Assembly (NCBI GenBank): GCA_903870275.1
Contig: CAIQCK010000077.1
Location: 1 to 64,000, forward strand
DNA from: an uncultured bacterium
Lineage (GTDB): Bacteria; Verrucomicrobiota; Verrucomicrobiia; CAIQCK01
Length of the DNA: 64,000 nt
Direction: 5' to 3'
Notes under the pieces: generated by a model
Database searches by the model: none
Told to the model about the DNA's origin: nothing
The model's input: only the letters and a program-made list of their open reading frames with translations
Position numbers and translations under genes: made by a program
Part shown: positions 32,312-45,600 of the stretch, piece by piece
Position numbering within the stretch: the first letter of the stretch is position 1
Layout: each line of letters begins with the position of its first letter

Positions 32312-34789
32312 ATGAACAAACAACACGACTCCGCGAAGGCACTTCTGACCGCTGTCATCGCCACGGTAATGATTCACGCGGCCGGCATCGCCGCAACCGC
32401 GCCAAAACAAGGCGCGGAACTCACCGGGGAAACATGGTCGCCGTCGCCGACGGACGCGGTGCTGAAGATCAGCGGCGTTTATCCGCACCTCACTGTCTTC
32501 AACCCTCACGGCGAGTGCGGCATGGGCGCCATCGTGCCATGGGCCGGCAAGCTTTGGTTCATCACCTATCCGCCGCACTGTCCCAAAGGCAGCCACGACA
32601 AGCTCTATACCGTGGACAATGACTTGAAACTGGAAATCCGTCCGGAAAGCGTCGGCGGCACGCACGCCAACCGGATGATTCACGAGGAATCGAACCAGCT
32701 CATCATCGGCCCGCATTTCATTGACGCGCAAGGCAACGTGCGCACCGCCGACATCACCCAGCTCGTTGCGCGGCTCACCGCCACGACGCGCCACCTCACC
32801 GATCCGACAAACAAGGTTTTCTTCGTCGGCATGGAAAAGGAACTCTACGAAGTGGACGTGCACTCGCTCGCCGTCACGCGCATCTACGACGGCAAAGAAA
32901 ACCTGTTCCCCGGCACACACGGCAAAGGCGGCTATGTCGCCCAAGGCCACCTCATCGTCGCCTTCAACGGCGAGCGCGGCTGGTCGCCCAAAAAAGATCC
33001 GCACTTCGACGGCCCCGCCGGCGTGCTAGCGGAAAGCGACGGCAAGGATTGGAGTGCGCCGTGGACCATCGTCGCCCGTAACAACTCCTGCGAAGTCACC
33101 GGCCCCGGCGGCATTCGCGGCCACGCGCCCGGCGACGACCGCGTCTGGAGCACCGGCTGGGACAAACGCTCCGTGCTGTTGCGATTGCGCGAGGCGGGCC
33201 AGTGGCACACCTACCGCCTGCCCAAAGGGAGCTACACCCACGACGCGCTCCACGGCTGGTATACCGAGTGGCCGCGCATCCGCGAACTGATGCCCGGTAT
33301 GTTCCTGATGCACATGCACGGCCTCTTCTACGATTTCCCGAAAACGTTTTCGGCGGCCAATACCGGCGGGCTGCGGCCAATCTCGACCTACCACAAGATG
33401 CCTGTAGATTACCTTTGGTGGAATAACCAGATCGTCATGACCCGCGACGACGCCTCCATCATGGAAAACGCCCTCGCCGGCCAGTCCCACTCCAATCTCT
33501 GGTTCGGCCAGCTCGACGATCTCAAACACTACGGCACTCCCGCCGGCTGGGGCGGGCCGTGGCTGAACGACGCCGTCAAAGCCGGCGAGCCGTCCGCGCC
33601 ATTCCTGGTCGCCGGTTTCCGCCAAGGCGTGCTGCACCTGCGCAATGCCGGCGATGCGACGGTGAAGTTCGCCATCGAAGCCGACACCGACGGTCGCGGT
33701 CATTGGAAGAACATCGCGACCGTCGCCGTGCCAGCAAACGGCTACAAGTGGTGGCCGTTTCCCGCTGATCTACGAGCGAACTGGCTGCGCCTCACGGCCG
33801 ACCGCGACGCTGCGGACGTGACCGCCTATTTCCATCTCGGCAATCCACCTCAAAAACCAGCGCCGCCGTTGTTCAGCGCGCTCGCCGACATCGGCAGCGC
33901 CGGTCCGCTCAGTGACGGCATCATCAAACCGGCGCAGGGCGACGCGCGCAAACTCATCTTCGCCGCCAATGTCCACGACGCAGGCGGCGCGGTGAAGGAA
34001 ACCGGCCTTTACGAAATCGGCGGCGAGTTCAAACTCCGCCGCGCCGACAATCCCGGCCGCGAAAAAGTTCTCCGCGAGAAGTTCGGTGTGAAGAGCGCCG
34101 GCTTCAGCGTAGACGCCGCGTCGGTGATCGTGACGTGGGGCGGCGAGCGGTTTCGCCTGCCCAAAAGCGCGGCCGCCTGCGATGTGCCGGCCGATTCCGG
34201 CTGGCCGCGCGGACTGCGCGAGGTCGTCACCGAGCGCAACCTGTTCAACGCGCACGGGACGTTCTACGAAGTGCCGCGTCCCGACGGCGGCGGCTTCCGC
34301 AAGATGCGCCCCGTGACGACCCACAACAAACGCATCAGCGATTTTTGCAGTTGGCGCGGGCTGCTCGTGCTCGCCGGCGTTTCCGCGCAGGCGCCGGCGG
34401 ACGGGCATTGCTTCCGCTCCGACGACGGCAAGACCGCGCTCTGGTTCGGCGAAGTGGACGATCTCTGGCGGATGGGCCCGCCGCGCGGCACGGGCGGCCC
34501 GTGGAAGGAAACCGCCGTCGCCGCCGATGCGCCGAGCGATCCGTATCTGATGACCGGCTACAACCGCAAATCGTTGGAACTGTCGCACGACGCGAAGGAG
34601 CCGGTGACGTTCATGGTCGAGGTGGATTTTCTCGCCGACGGCAGTTGGTCGGAATACGCGCGCTTCACGGTCGAGCCGGGCAAGCCGTTGCGACACGTTT
34701 TCCCCGGCGGCTACTCCGCCCACTGGGTCCGCCTGCGCGCGGATCGCGCCGCCAAAGCCTCCGCCACCTTCACCTACGGCGCTGATTAA
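32312..34789 (+). CDS. large secreted protein, internally duplicated, unknown function
   Basis: The 825-residue protein has a signal peptide (ending GIAATA). Two halves share the same order of motifs: HG-x-FY-(D/E)-x-P (MHMHGLFYDFP; FNAHGTFYEVP), a segment with ST/TT-x-x-K, LWFGQLDDL versus LWFGEVDDL, GGPW, then a P-x-x-P(F/Y)L step and a beta-rich end (WLRLTADRDAADVTAYF versus WVRLRADRAAKASATF). It therefore arose by duplication of a unit of about 230-280 residues. No enzymatic motif is recognised; the pattern suggests a beta-propeller-like or lectin-like fold. It is divergent from the M6 protease gene. Confidence 0.7.
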   Translation: MNKQHDSAKALLTAVIATVMIHAAGIAATAPKQGAELTGETWSPSPTDAVLKISGVYPHLTVFNPHGECGMGAIVPWAGKLWFITYPPHCPKGSHDKLYTVDNDLKLEIRPESVGGTHANRMIHEESNQLIIGPHFIDAQGNVRTADITQLVARLTATTRHLTDPTNKVFFVGMEKELYEVDVHSLAVTRIYDGKENLFPGTHGKGGYVAQGHLIVAFNGERGWSPKKDPHFDGPAGVLAESDGKDWSAPWTIVARNNSCEVTGPGGIRGHAPGDDRVWSTGWDKRSVLLRLREAGQWHTYRLPKGSYTHDALHGWYTEWPRIRELMPGMFLMHMHGLFYDFPKTFSAANTGGLRPISTYHKMPVDYLWWNNQIVMTRDDASIMENALAGQSHSNLWFGQLDDLKHYGTPAGWGGPWLNDAVKAGEPSAPFLVAGFRQGVLHLRNAGDATVKFAIEADTDGRGHWKNIATVAVPANGYKWWPFPADLRANWLRLTADRDAADVTAYFHLGNPPQKPAPPLFSALADIGSAGPLSDGIIKPAQGDARKLIFAANVHDAGGAVKETGLYEIGGEFKLRRADNPGREKVLREKFGVKSAGFSVDAASVIVTWGGERFRLPKSAAACDVPADSGWPRGLREVVTERNLFNAHGTFYEVPRPDGGGFRKMRPVTTHNKRISDFCSWRGLLVLAGVSAQAPADGHCFRSDDGKTALWFGEVDDLWRMGPPRGTGGPWKETAVAADAPSDPYLMTGYNRKSLELSHDAKEPVTFMVEVDFLADGSWSEYARFTVEPGKPLRHVFPGGYSAHWVRLRADRAAKASATFTYGAD

Positions 34790-34815
34790 CCTCAAAGACC
34801 GGAGTTTCGCTTGGA

Positions 34816-36020
<1,205 letters not shown>

Positions 36021-36021
<1 letters not shown>

Positions 36022-36746
36022 CAGGCGGCCTCCTTGTGCATGCGGTCGGTTTCGATCAAACCGTCGCGGAAATGCACGATGCGTTTGGCGTAAGCGGCCA
36101 TGTCGGGCTCGTGAGTCACCATGACAATGGTAATTCCCAGGTCGCGGTTGAACGAGGTCAGCATCTCCATGATCTCCATGCTGCGCGCGGAATCCAGGTT
36201 GCCGGTCGGCTCATCCGCCAGCAGCACGACAGGCTCGGTGACGATGGCGCGCGCGATGGCGACGCGTTGCTGTTGGCCGCCGGAAAGCTCGCCGGGCGTG
36301 TGATGCTCCCATCCGGTCAGCCCGACTTGATTCAAAGCGCGATGCGCCAGCTGATGTCTGGCGGCCGGCGGCGTGTGGCGGTAGATCAATGGCAGTTCCA
36401 CGTTTTCCAGCGCGGAGGTGCGATTGAGCAGGTTGTAACCTTGGAACACAAAGCCGAGGTAATGGCGGCGCAGGAGCGCGCGTTGATTGTGTGTGAGCCG
36501 GCCGACCTCGACGCCCTGGAACAGATAGCTGCCCGCCGTGGGAACATCGAGACAGCCGAGGATGTTCATACAGGTGCTCTTGCCCGACCCGCTCGGCCCC
36601 ATCACCGCGACGAATTCTCCTTCGTGGATGCACAAGTCCACGCCGCGCAACGCCATCATCTCGGCGCTGCCAGTGCCATAGACTTTGGTGACGCCTCGCA
36701 GTTCGATCAGAGGGGTGCTGGCGCCTGCGGATGTTGCGGGGTTCAT
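36021..36746 (-). CDS. MacB-type ABC exporter, ATP-binding subunit
   Basis: The 241-residue protein carries Walker [11 protein letters not shown]-loop FVFQGYNLL, signature [15 protein letters not shown], Walker [14 protein letters not shown] and the switch His in MVTHEPD. Its start overlaps the end of the adaptor gene by 4 bp (ATGA) and its stop overlaps the permease start, showing tight translational coupling in a tetR-OMF-adaptor-ATPase-permease operon. Confidence 0.94.
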
Positions 36747-38041
36747 TGTCTGGCGCTGATTATTTCGGTTACCAATTCCATGCCGGGTTGGAGCGCACCG
36801 TCAGTGATTTCAGTCATCGCGCCGTTGCTGAGTCCCTTGGTGACCGGGATGCCGACCAGTTGGCCGTCACGAACGGTCCAGACTCGTTGCGTCCTGTTCT
36901 TTTCATTAATGATTTCGGCCGCGTTGAAACTTTCCTCACCGGGAGGATGTGGCAACAGAGCGCTGAGTAGGCCGCCGGATTCTGCTTTTTTGGCGTGTGT
37001 TTGCGGCGGGACAAAACGGAACGCCGCATTCGGCACGAGGAGAACGTTGTTTTGTTTATTGACGGTAATCACGGCGGTCGCGGTCATGCTGGGTCTCAGT
37101 AAGAAGGCGGAATTGTCAACATTGAGGATGGTCTTGTAGGTGACCACATTAGCGTTGGTGGAGGCCGCGTAGCGCACCAACGAGACCTGTGCGGGAAAAT
37201 GCCGGTCAGGATAGGCGTCCACCGTGAACGTGGCGTTCTGGCCTTTGTTGACTTGTCCCACGTCCGCTTCATCCACATCCACCTGAAGTTCCATCTTCGT
37301 CAGATCTTCGGCCAACGTGAACAACAAGGGCGTTGTCATGGTCGCCGCCACCGTCTGCCCGGGTTCGACATTGCGTGAGAGGACGACGCCGTTGATGGGG
37401 GAATGCACAACCGCCTTGGAAAGATCCGTGCGGTTGACATCGAGGGCTCCCTGGCACTGGGTAACGGTGGCCTTGTAGTTGGCTTCGTCGGCCTGATAGG
37501 AAGCGAGCGTGGCTTCTGCGGTGTCGAGGTCGGTCTGGGAGGGTATTTTGCCGCCGCTGAGTTGACGAAGCCGGGTGTAACGTTCCCATTGGGCTTTCGC
37601 CAGTCGAATGTTGGCCTGGGCTTGAACCACCTTGGCTTTGGCGGCATTGAGCGCAGCCAGGGATTGCAGCACTTGCGCATCAAGTTTGGTCGTGTCGAGC
37701 TGGGCCAGGACCTGGCCATTGGTGACCTTGTCGTTGTAATTCGCCAAAACGAATTGAATGGTGCCGGACACTTCGATGCCGACATCCACTTTCTTGACCG
37801 GTTGAAGCGTGCCCGTGGCGCTCACGGTGACCACCAGATCACCGCGCTGCACCGGTTGTGTCACGTATTTGACCTCATGGTTGCTGCCTTGTCCGGCCAG
37901 CGACATCCAGGCGATCCCTGTGGTTATGACCAAGCCTGCCCAGAACAACCAACGTTTCAGATGGTGGTTTCGCGCGGTGGATTTGCCGACACCGAGAGTT
38001 TTGGCCACATCGTCTTTGGGTTTGATGTTTGCGTGGGTCAT
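36743..38041 (-). CDS. periplasmic adaptor, MacA/HlyD family
   Basis: The 432-residue protein has an N-terminal membrane anchor (LFWAGLVITTGIAWMSLAG), the lipoyl half-motifs (VTVSATGTLQPVKKVDVGIE; VVHSPINGVVLSRNVEPGQ), a helical hairpin of about 100 residues between them (coiled-coil that reaches the channel), and beta-barrel parts toward the C-terminus. MacA adaptors link the inner-membrane transporter with a TolC-type channel. Its start overlaps the OMF gene end, and its end overlaps the ATPase start. Confidence 0.92.
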   Translation of the reverse strand: MTHANIKPKDDVAKTLGVGKSTARNHHLKRWLFWAGLVITTGIAWMSLAGQGSNHEVKYVTQPVQRGDLVVTVSATGTLQPVKKVDVGIEVSGTIQFVLANYNDKVTNGQVLAQLDTTKLDAQVLQSLAALNAAKAKVVQAQANIRLAKAQWERYTRLRQLSGGKIPSQTDLDTAEATLASYQADEANYKATVTQCQGALDVNRTDLSKAVVHSPINGVVLSRNVEPGQTVAATMTTPLLFTLAEDLTKMELQVDVDEADVGQVNKGQNATFTVDAYPDRHFPAQVSLVRYAASTNANVVTYKTILNVDNSAFLLRPSMTATAVITVNKQNNVLLVPNAAFRFVPPQTHAKKAESGGLLSALLPHPPGEESFNAAEIINEKNRTQRVWTVRDGQLVGIPVTKGLSNGAMTEITDGALQPGMELVTEIISARQ

Positions 38042-39501
38042 GACTTGTTGTGTGGAGAATTGGATTGGGTTGCGGCGTTGGTGGTTGTCGCCGAAAGAGG
38101 CGTCCAGCCGCCACCCAGCGCCTTGTAAAGGCTGATTAAATCGGAGGTGATCGTTGCTTCACTGATGACCAGTTCCCGCTGCGCCGACAGCAACGAGCGT
38201 TGCGTGGTCAACACGGTCTCGAAATCGACGAGGCCGGCGAAGTATTCCTGGCGTGCCAGATCCAGGGCGCTTTGTCCGGCCCGAACCGCTTCCGCCAGCG
38301 CGCGGCGGCGCGTTTGTTCGTTGGCGTAAGCCACCAGGGCGTTTTCGACGTCTTTCAACGCCGTTAACACGGCGGTTTCGTAGTCGCACAACGTCTGTTC
38401 CTGCACCGCGACCTGCTTCTTGATGTTCTCCCGGATCTTTCCGCCGTCGAACAGGGTCCACGTCGCGTTGGCGGCCACCTGCGCGGTGCGCGCGCCAATC
38501 GTATAGAGGTTACTCACCATCAACGATTCCAGACCAATCGAACCGTTCAGCGTGAAGGTCGGATAGCGCGCGGCTTGGGCCACGCCGATCTGGGCGGTTT
38601 GCGCCGCCACCTTGCGCTCCGCGCTGCGCACGTCCGGCCGCCGCCGCAGCAAATCCGCGGGCACACCGACGGTGATCTCCGATGGTGTCACCGGGACTGG
38701 TTTCGCCGCGGCGAGCAGCGTTTTCAACGTGCCGGGCGGTTGTCCCAACAAGACCGCCAGATTGTGCTTGGTCTGTTCCAGATCGCTCCGCAGCGTGGGA
38801 ATCTCCGCGCGGGTTTGTTCCAAACTCAGCCGCGCTTGATCCTCATCGAGTTGAGTGATGAAACCGGTTTCATGCCGCCAGCGGATGATTTCATACGTCT
38901 CGCTTTGAGACGCCACGCTCGCTTCGACAATGGCGATTTGCGCCTGGTAGGAACGAACGCTTACGTAGTCCACGGCCACTTCCGAAAACAGGCTGACCAG
39001 CGCGTCGCGAAGATCTTCCTCCGAGGACTCCATAGTGGCGGTGGCCGATTCCAGCGAGCGGCGTTTTCCGCCGAACACATCCAGTTCCCAACTGGCGTCG
39101 AAGCCGTTGGCAAAGTCGTTGGCGGTCCCGCCGGCACCGACGGCACGGCTGCTGCGCGTGCGGCTGCCCGAGCCGTTGGCGGACAGCATGGGGAAAAGCG
39201 CCGCCCTCTGGATTGACCGGTCGGCGCGCGCTTCACGCAAGGCGGCTTCCGCTTTGCGGACATCAAGATTCCCTTTTCGCGCCTGTTCCACAAGATCCGA
39301 CAAAACCGAATCGTTGAGCACCGTCCACCAATGGGACAGTGTTTGAGGGTCGGCGGGGTTGGCGACCAAGCCGCCAGCCATATCCGAGTTCCAGCTTGCG
39401 GGCGTTGGCGTCGCGGGTTGCCTGTAATCCGGCCCCACCATGCAGCCGCATAGCAGGAGAAGACCGGACGAGAATGCCAGCGTGGCAGAAGCGGGTTTCA
39501 T
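38038..39501 (-). CDS. outer membrane efflux lipoprotein, NodT/TolC family
   Basis: The 487-residue protein begins with a lipoprotein signal (LLLLCGCMVGPDY, lipidated Cys20) and has the two TolC-like repeats with long helices (AEAALREARADRSIQRAAL; TQIGVAQAARYPTFTLNG-like second repeat) and GVPADLLRRRPDVRSAER, a NodT signature. It provides the outer-membrane exit duct. It lies 25 bp downstream of the tetR gene and is coupled to the adaptor gene by a 4-bp overlap. Confidence 0.93.
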   Translation of the reverse strand: MKPASATLAFSSGLLLLCGCMVGPDYRQPATPTPASWNSDMAGGLVANPADPQTLSHWWTVLNDSVLSDLVEQARKGNLDVRKAEAALREARADRSIQRAALFPMLSANGSGSRTRSSRAVGAGGTANDFANGFDASWELDVFGGKRRSLESATATMESSEEDLRDALVSLFSEVAVDYVSVRSYQAQIAIVEASVASQSETYEIIRWRHETGFITQLDEDQARLSLEQTRAEIPTLRSDLEQTKHNLAVLLGQPPGTLKTLLAAAKPVPVTPSEITVGVPADLLRRRPDVRSAERKVAAQTAQIGVAQAARYPTFTLNGSIGLESLMVSNLYTIGARTAQVAANATWTLFDGGKIRENIKKQVAVQEQTLCDYETAVLTALKDVENALVAYANEQTRRRALAEAVRAGQSALDLARQEYFAGLVDFETVLTTQRSLLSAQRELVISEATITSDLISLYKALGGGWTPLSATTTNAATQSNSPHNKS

Positions 39502-39526
39502 GTGAACGCGTGTCCCGAATCGCGAT

Positions 39527-40216
39527 TCACGATTTTCGGCTTTTCACCGACGCCAACGCGCGAAAACCCGCCGCGGCAAAAGCCACCAGCCGCTGCACGT
39601 AACTTTCAAATTCGATGACAATCTTGGGGCGTCCCGGTGGAGTCTTGTCGAGCATCAGCAATGAATGATGCAGCGCGCCCACCGTCAGGTGCATCCGCCA
39701 GAACACCTCGACACGCGTAAGGTGGGGCATCGCCTGCATCAGCGCAGCATCGAACCGCCGCGCTACTGGCTCGAAGTGGATATGCAATAACGCTTCCAAC
39801 TCCGGGTTGGGCTCCATCAAACAGCGGCCCATCAGCTTGCCGAAAGTGATTCCGCCCAGTTTCGGGTCCATGCCAAACCGGACGGCCGGACGGATGAAGG
39901 CTTCCAGCACGTCCTCCAGCCTGGGAGGTTTGCCGCCGGCGGCCCGTATGGCGGCATCGAGCGCGTCGAGCCTTTCCTGATTGATGGGGATCAGGCGACG
40001 GTCAAATATCGCGGCGATCAATTGTTTCTTGGTGCCAAAATGATAGTTGATCGCCCCCAAATTGGCCTCCGCGGCCTGCGTGATATCGCGAACCGACACC
40101 GTTTCCAGCCCGTGCTTGGCAAACAGTTGCTCCGCGACATCCAGGATTCGGCTCTTGGTTTCCGCCCGGTCCACTTCCCCGGCCAGCTTCTTCGGTTGAG
40201 CTTGTTGGTCTTTCAT
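39527..40216 (-). CDS. TetR family repressor of the efflux operon
   Basis: The 229-residue protein has a TetR helix-turn-helix (KSRILDVAEQLFAKHGLETV, then VRDITQAAEANLGAINYHFG). The C-terminal ligand domain ends with FAAAGFRALASV. It is the first gene of a five-gene operon and its start codon overlaps a perfect inverted repeat, so it probably represses itself together with the efflux genes until a ligand, perhaps a pump substrate, releases it. Confidence 0.93.
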   Translation of the reverse strand: MKDQQAQPKKLAGEVDRAETKSRILDVAEQLFAKHGLETVSVRDITQAAEANLGAINYHFGTKKQLIAAIFDRRLIPINQERLDALDAAIRAAGGKPPRLEDVLEAFIRPAVRFGMDPKLGGITFGKLMGRCLMEPNPELEALLHIHFEPVARRFDAALMQAMPHLTRVEVFWRMHLTVGALHHSLLMLDKTPPGRPKIVIEFESYVQRLVAFAAAGFRALASVKSRKS

Positions 40217-40256
40217 AATTCAAACGTTTGTATTAATCATACAGTCGTTTGAATTA
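40216..40256. promoter_or_regulatory. candidate TetR operator
   Basis: TAATTCAAACG (40216-40226) and CGTTTGAATTA (40246-40256) are perfect 11-bp complements separated by 19 bp. The spacer contains a second dyad, TGTAT/ATACA (around 40229-40243), and the left arm continues into the self-complementary CAAACGTTTG. The left arm begins on the last base of the tetR start codon, as expected for an autoregulated operon operator. Confidence 0.7.
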
Positions 40257-40393
40257 GTGTCAACATCTTTTGGATAAATGCGATTGCACCGATGCGTTTT
40301 GCAGGGTTTCACGCTGGCCACCGGACTTGCCACTGCACCGCTCAACCACCGCTGCGCGCCCTAGTCATTTCGGCTGGACGCGCGACCGGTAGC

Positions 40394-41236
40394 TCAGGCG
40401 ATTGAGGCGCGATAGAGGTCGTGAAGCCGCTTGGTGACCGGGCCGGGTTTGCCGGTGGCGATGTGGCGGTCGTTGACTTTGACGACGGGCAGAATCTCCG
40501 CGGTGGTGCCGGTCAGGAACACTTCGTCGGCGGCCAGGAGTTCGTCGAGCGTGACGCGGCGCTCTTCCATCGGCACGTTGTTCTTGCGCGCGAGGGCGAT
40601 CACTTCCTCGCGGGTGATGCCGCCGAGGAGGCGCGTGCCGAGCGCCGGCGTGGCGACCACGCCGGAGGCGACGATGAAAATGTTCGCGGAGGCGCATTCG
40701 TTGACGGTGCCGTCCTTCTCGACGAACAGCGCCTCGAAGCAGCCGGCCGCGATGGCCTTGTTGGACGCCAGCACGTTCGGCAGCAGGCAGACGGTCTTGA
40801 TGTCGCACCGCTGCCAGCGGATGTCGTCGGCGGTCATGATGGCGACGCCGCGCTCGCGCAGCGCCGGCGCCGGCAGTTGGAGTTCGCGCACGGTGATCAC
40901 CAACGTCGGCTCGATGCCCTTGGGGAACTCCTTCGTGCGTTTCGTCGCGCCGCGCGTGATCTGGAGATACACGAGCGAGTCGCCGAAGCCGGCGCGCTTC
41001 ACGGCTTCAAGGATGATTTTTTCCAGGCCCGCCGCCGTGAAGGGATGTTTCAACTTGATGGCGTCGAGGCTGCGGAAGAGGCGGCGCATGTGCTCCGGCG
41101 TGGCGTGCAGCCGGCCGCCGTGGGTGCGCAGGACCTCGTAGATGCCGTCGCCGAGTTGGAAGCCGCGGTCCTCGACGGAAACGACAGCGTCGGCGATGGG
41201 GGAAAACTTGCCGTTGACGTAAGCGATAGCTGGCAT
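40394..41236 (-). CDS. class IV aminotransferase, D-amino acid transaminase-like
   Basis: The 280-residue protein has the fold-type IV pattern: SVEDRGFQLGDGIYEVLR near the N-terminus, the PLP-binding Lys in RCDIKTVCLLPNVLASNKA, the VNECASANIF phosphate-binding segment, and ITREEVIALA. The DIK-x-x-x-LL context and the length resemble D-alanine aminotransferase, which makes D-glutamate for peptidoglycan; the branched-chain (IlvE) and ADC-lyase relatives are alternatives. It is followed by repeat-bearing DNA on the side of its promoter. Confidence 0.82.
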   Translation of the reverse strand: MPAIAYVNGKFSPIADAVVSVEDRGFQLGDGIYEVLRTHGGRLHATPEHMRRLFRSLDAIKLKHPFTAAGLEKIILEAVKRAGFGDSLVYLQITRGATKRTKEFPKGIEPTLVITVRELQLPAPALRERGVAIMTADDIRWQRCDIKTVCLLPNVLASNKAIAAGCFEALFVEKDGTVNECASANIFIVASGVVATPALGTRLLGGITREEVIALARKNNVPMEERRVTLDELLAADEVFLTGTTAEILPVVKVNDRHIATGKPGPVTKRLHDLYRASIA

Positions 41237-41273
41237 AAAAGAGGAACTCCTTAAAGTTTAAGACTGGCGGTTT

Positions 41274-41355
41274 AACACAGAGGCGCGGAGGACACAAAGG
41301 CACGCAGAGAAGCGTTTCTCTTTGCGATGCTTTGCGGCCTCTGCGCCTTTGCGTT
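41274..41355. repeat. 82-bp imperfect palindromic intergenic repeat
   Basis: The arms AACACAGAGGCGCGGAGGAC (41274-41293) and GGCCTCTGCGCCTTTGCGTT (41336-41355) are complementary at 16 of 20 positions, and the middle contains a small dyad (GAGAA/TTCTC). The wording of the arms (ACAGAGGC, AAAGGCAC) is of a type I recall as dispersed in intergenic DNA of this group. It lies between the apt end and the aminotransferase start. Confidence 0.5.
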
Positions 41356-41393
41356 GGATCCCGGCCGCGGTTCTTGCATGGCTCGAGCTCTCG

Positions 41394-41924
41394 CTAGTAT
41401 GCAATCGCCGAGAAGATGGAATACTTGGCGAGCTTGGCCGCGCCGGAGAGGAATTTCAGTTCGATGAGGAAATCGCATTCGGTGACCTTGCTGCCGAGTT
41501 GCTCGATGAGTTTCGCGGCGGTGGCGGCGGTGCCGCCGGTGGCGAGCACGTCGTCCACGATAACGACCCGGTCCCCGGCTTTCACGGCGTCCACGTGCAT
41601 CGAGAGTGTCTCGCGGCCGTATTCGAGTTCGTAGCTTGCCTCGATGGTTTTGTAGGGCAACTTGCCTTTTTTGCGGACGGGCACGAAAGCCACGCCGAGC
41701 TGATAGGCAACCGCGCCGGCGAAGATGAACCCGCGCGCGTCAATGCCGACGATGACATCGGGTTTGCTCTTGCGATGGCGGTCCACGAAAACGTCCACGG
41801 AGGCGCGGAACAGTTCCGGCCGTTGCAGCACCGGCGTGATATCCTTGAATATCACCGGCGGCTTCGGAAAATTCGGGATGTCGCGGATGGCGGCCTTGAC
41901 CTGGTCAATGCTGGCGGCGCTCAT
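41394..41924 (-). CDS. apt: adenine phosphoribosyltransferase
   Basis: The 176-residue protein shows the N-terminal IRDIPNFPKPPVIFKDITP segment, GIDARGFIFAGAVA, and the PRPP-binding loop VVIVDDVLATGGTA. It salvages adenine to AMP. The ATG complementary to 41922-41924 overlaps the stop of the sigma factor gene (ATGA), so the two are translationally coupled; the open frame continues upstream inside the sigma gene but has no relation to the family there. Confidence 0.95.
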   Translation of the reverse strand: MSAASIDQVKAAIRDIPNFPKPPVIFKDITPVLQRPELFRASVDVFVDRHRKSKPDVIVGIDARGFIFAGAVAYQLGVAFVPVRKKGKLPYKTIEASYELEYGRETLSMHVDAVKAGDRVVIVDDVLATGGTAATAAKLIEQLGSKVTECDFLIELKFLSGAAKLAKYSIFSAIAY

Positions 41925-42775
41925 GATGTGGCTTTGGCCCGTTTCGGTTTTTCCTGTTTCTCCATCATCTTGCGGAGCTTCCGCAAGGCGATGTTCTGGA
42001 CCTGTCGGACACGCTCGCGGGTCACGCCCAGCTTGGTGCCGATCTCTTCCAAGGTCTGTTCCTTGCCGCCGTCGAGGGCGAAGCGGTGGCGAAGGATCAA
42101 TTGCTCGCGCTCGTCGAGCTTGTGCAACAGAGCGGTAATGTCCTGCTTGGTGGACTTGTCCTTGAGCGTCTCGAACGGGTCGAGCGCGCTTTCGTCGCCG
42201 ATGATCTCGCCGAACTCCGTGGTCTCGTCCTCGCCAATCGGCGCTTCGAGCGACGCGGGGCGGATGCTGACGGTCCGCAACTCGCTGACCTTGGCGGCCG
42301 AGACGCCCAATTCCTTGCCCAACTCGGCGTCGGTCGGGTCGCGGCCCAGTTTTTCGCTGAGCTTGATGGCGGCGCGGCGCATCTTGCCGATCTTGTCCAC
42401 CAGATGCACCGGCAGGCGAATCGTCTTGGCCTGATTCGCCAGGCCGCGCTTCATGGACTGCTTGATCCACCACGAAGCATACGTGGAAAGTTTGCCGCCC
42501 TTCCTTGGGTCGAACCGCTCCACGGCCTTCATCAACCCGATGTTGCCTTCGCTGATCAGGTCGAGCAGGGGCAGGCCGAGGCCGGAGTAGTCGTGCGCGA
42601 TTTTGACGACAAGGCGCAGGTTGGACCGGATCATTTTCTCGCGGGCCTTCTTGTCGCCCTTCTTGATGAGCTTGGAAAGCACGACTTCATCCTCGCGAGT
42701 GAGCAAAGGGATTTGCCCGATCTCACGAAGATATATTTTGATGCCGCCTTCGCTTTCCGTACGGTCGAATCGCAT
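41921..42775 (-). CDS. RNA polymerase sigma-70 family factor (RpoD/RpoS-type)
   Basis: The 284-residue protein has sigma region 1.2 (IKIYLREIGQIPLLTREDE), 2 (MIRSNLRLVVKIAHDYSG and STYASWWIKQSMKRGL), 3 (KLGRDPTDAELGKELGV) and 4 (EEIGTKLGVTRERVRQVQ). It lacks the long region 1.1 and the insertion of housekeeping RpoD, so it could be either a compact primary factor or a group 2 alternative factor. The ATG at 42775 begins MRFDRTES; the start at 42802 adds nine residues. apt follows with a 4-bp overlap. Confidence 0.92.
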   Translation of the reverse strand: MRFDRTESEGGIKIYLREIGQIPLLTREDEVVLSKLIKKGDKKAREKMIRSNLRLVVKIAHDYSGLGLPLLDLISEGNIGLMKAVERFDPRKGGKLSTYASWWIKQSMKRGLANQAKTIRLPVHLVDKIGKMRRAAIKLSEKLGRDPTDAELGKELGVSAAKVSELRTVSIRPASLEAPIGEDETTEFGEIIGDESALDPFETLKDKSTKQDITALLHKLDEREQLILRHRFALDGGKEQTLEEIGTKLGVTRERVRQVQNIALRKLRKMMEKQEKPKRAKATS

Positions 42776-42852
42776 GGTTGCACCGCCTCCTGCACGGGGC
42801 ACCGGGGGATTGCCCCGGCACCCGCGTGTTCTATGAGATTACAGGGAACTGC

Positions 42853-45600
<2,748 letters not shown>

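Noticed and set aside
32207-33004. Upstream extension of the M6-like protease frame
   Set aside because: It would overlap the divergent 825-residue gene, and a good signal peptide begins at 32206.
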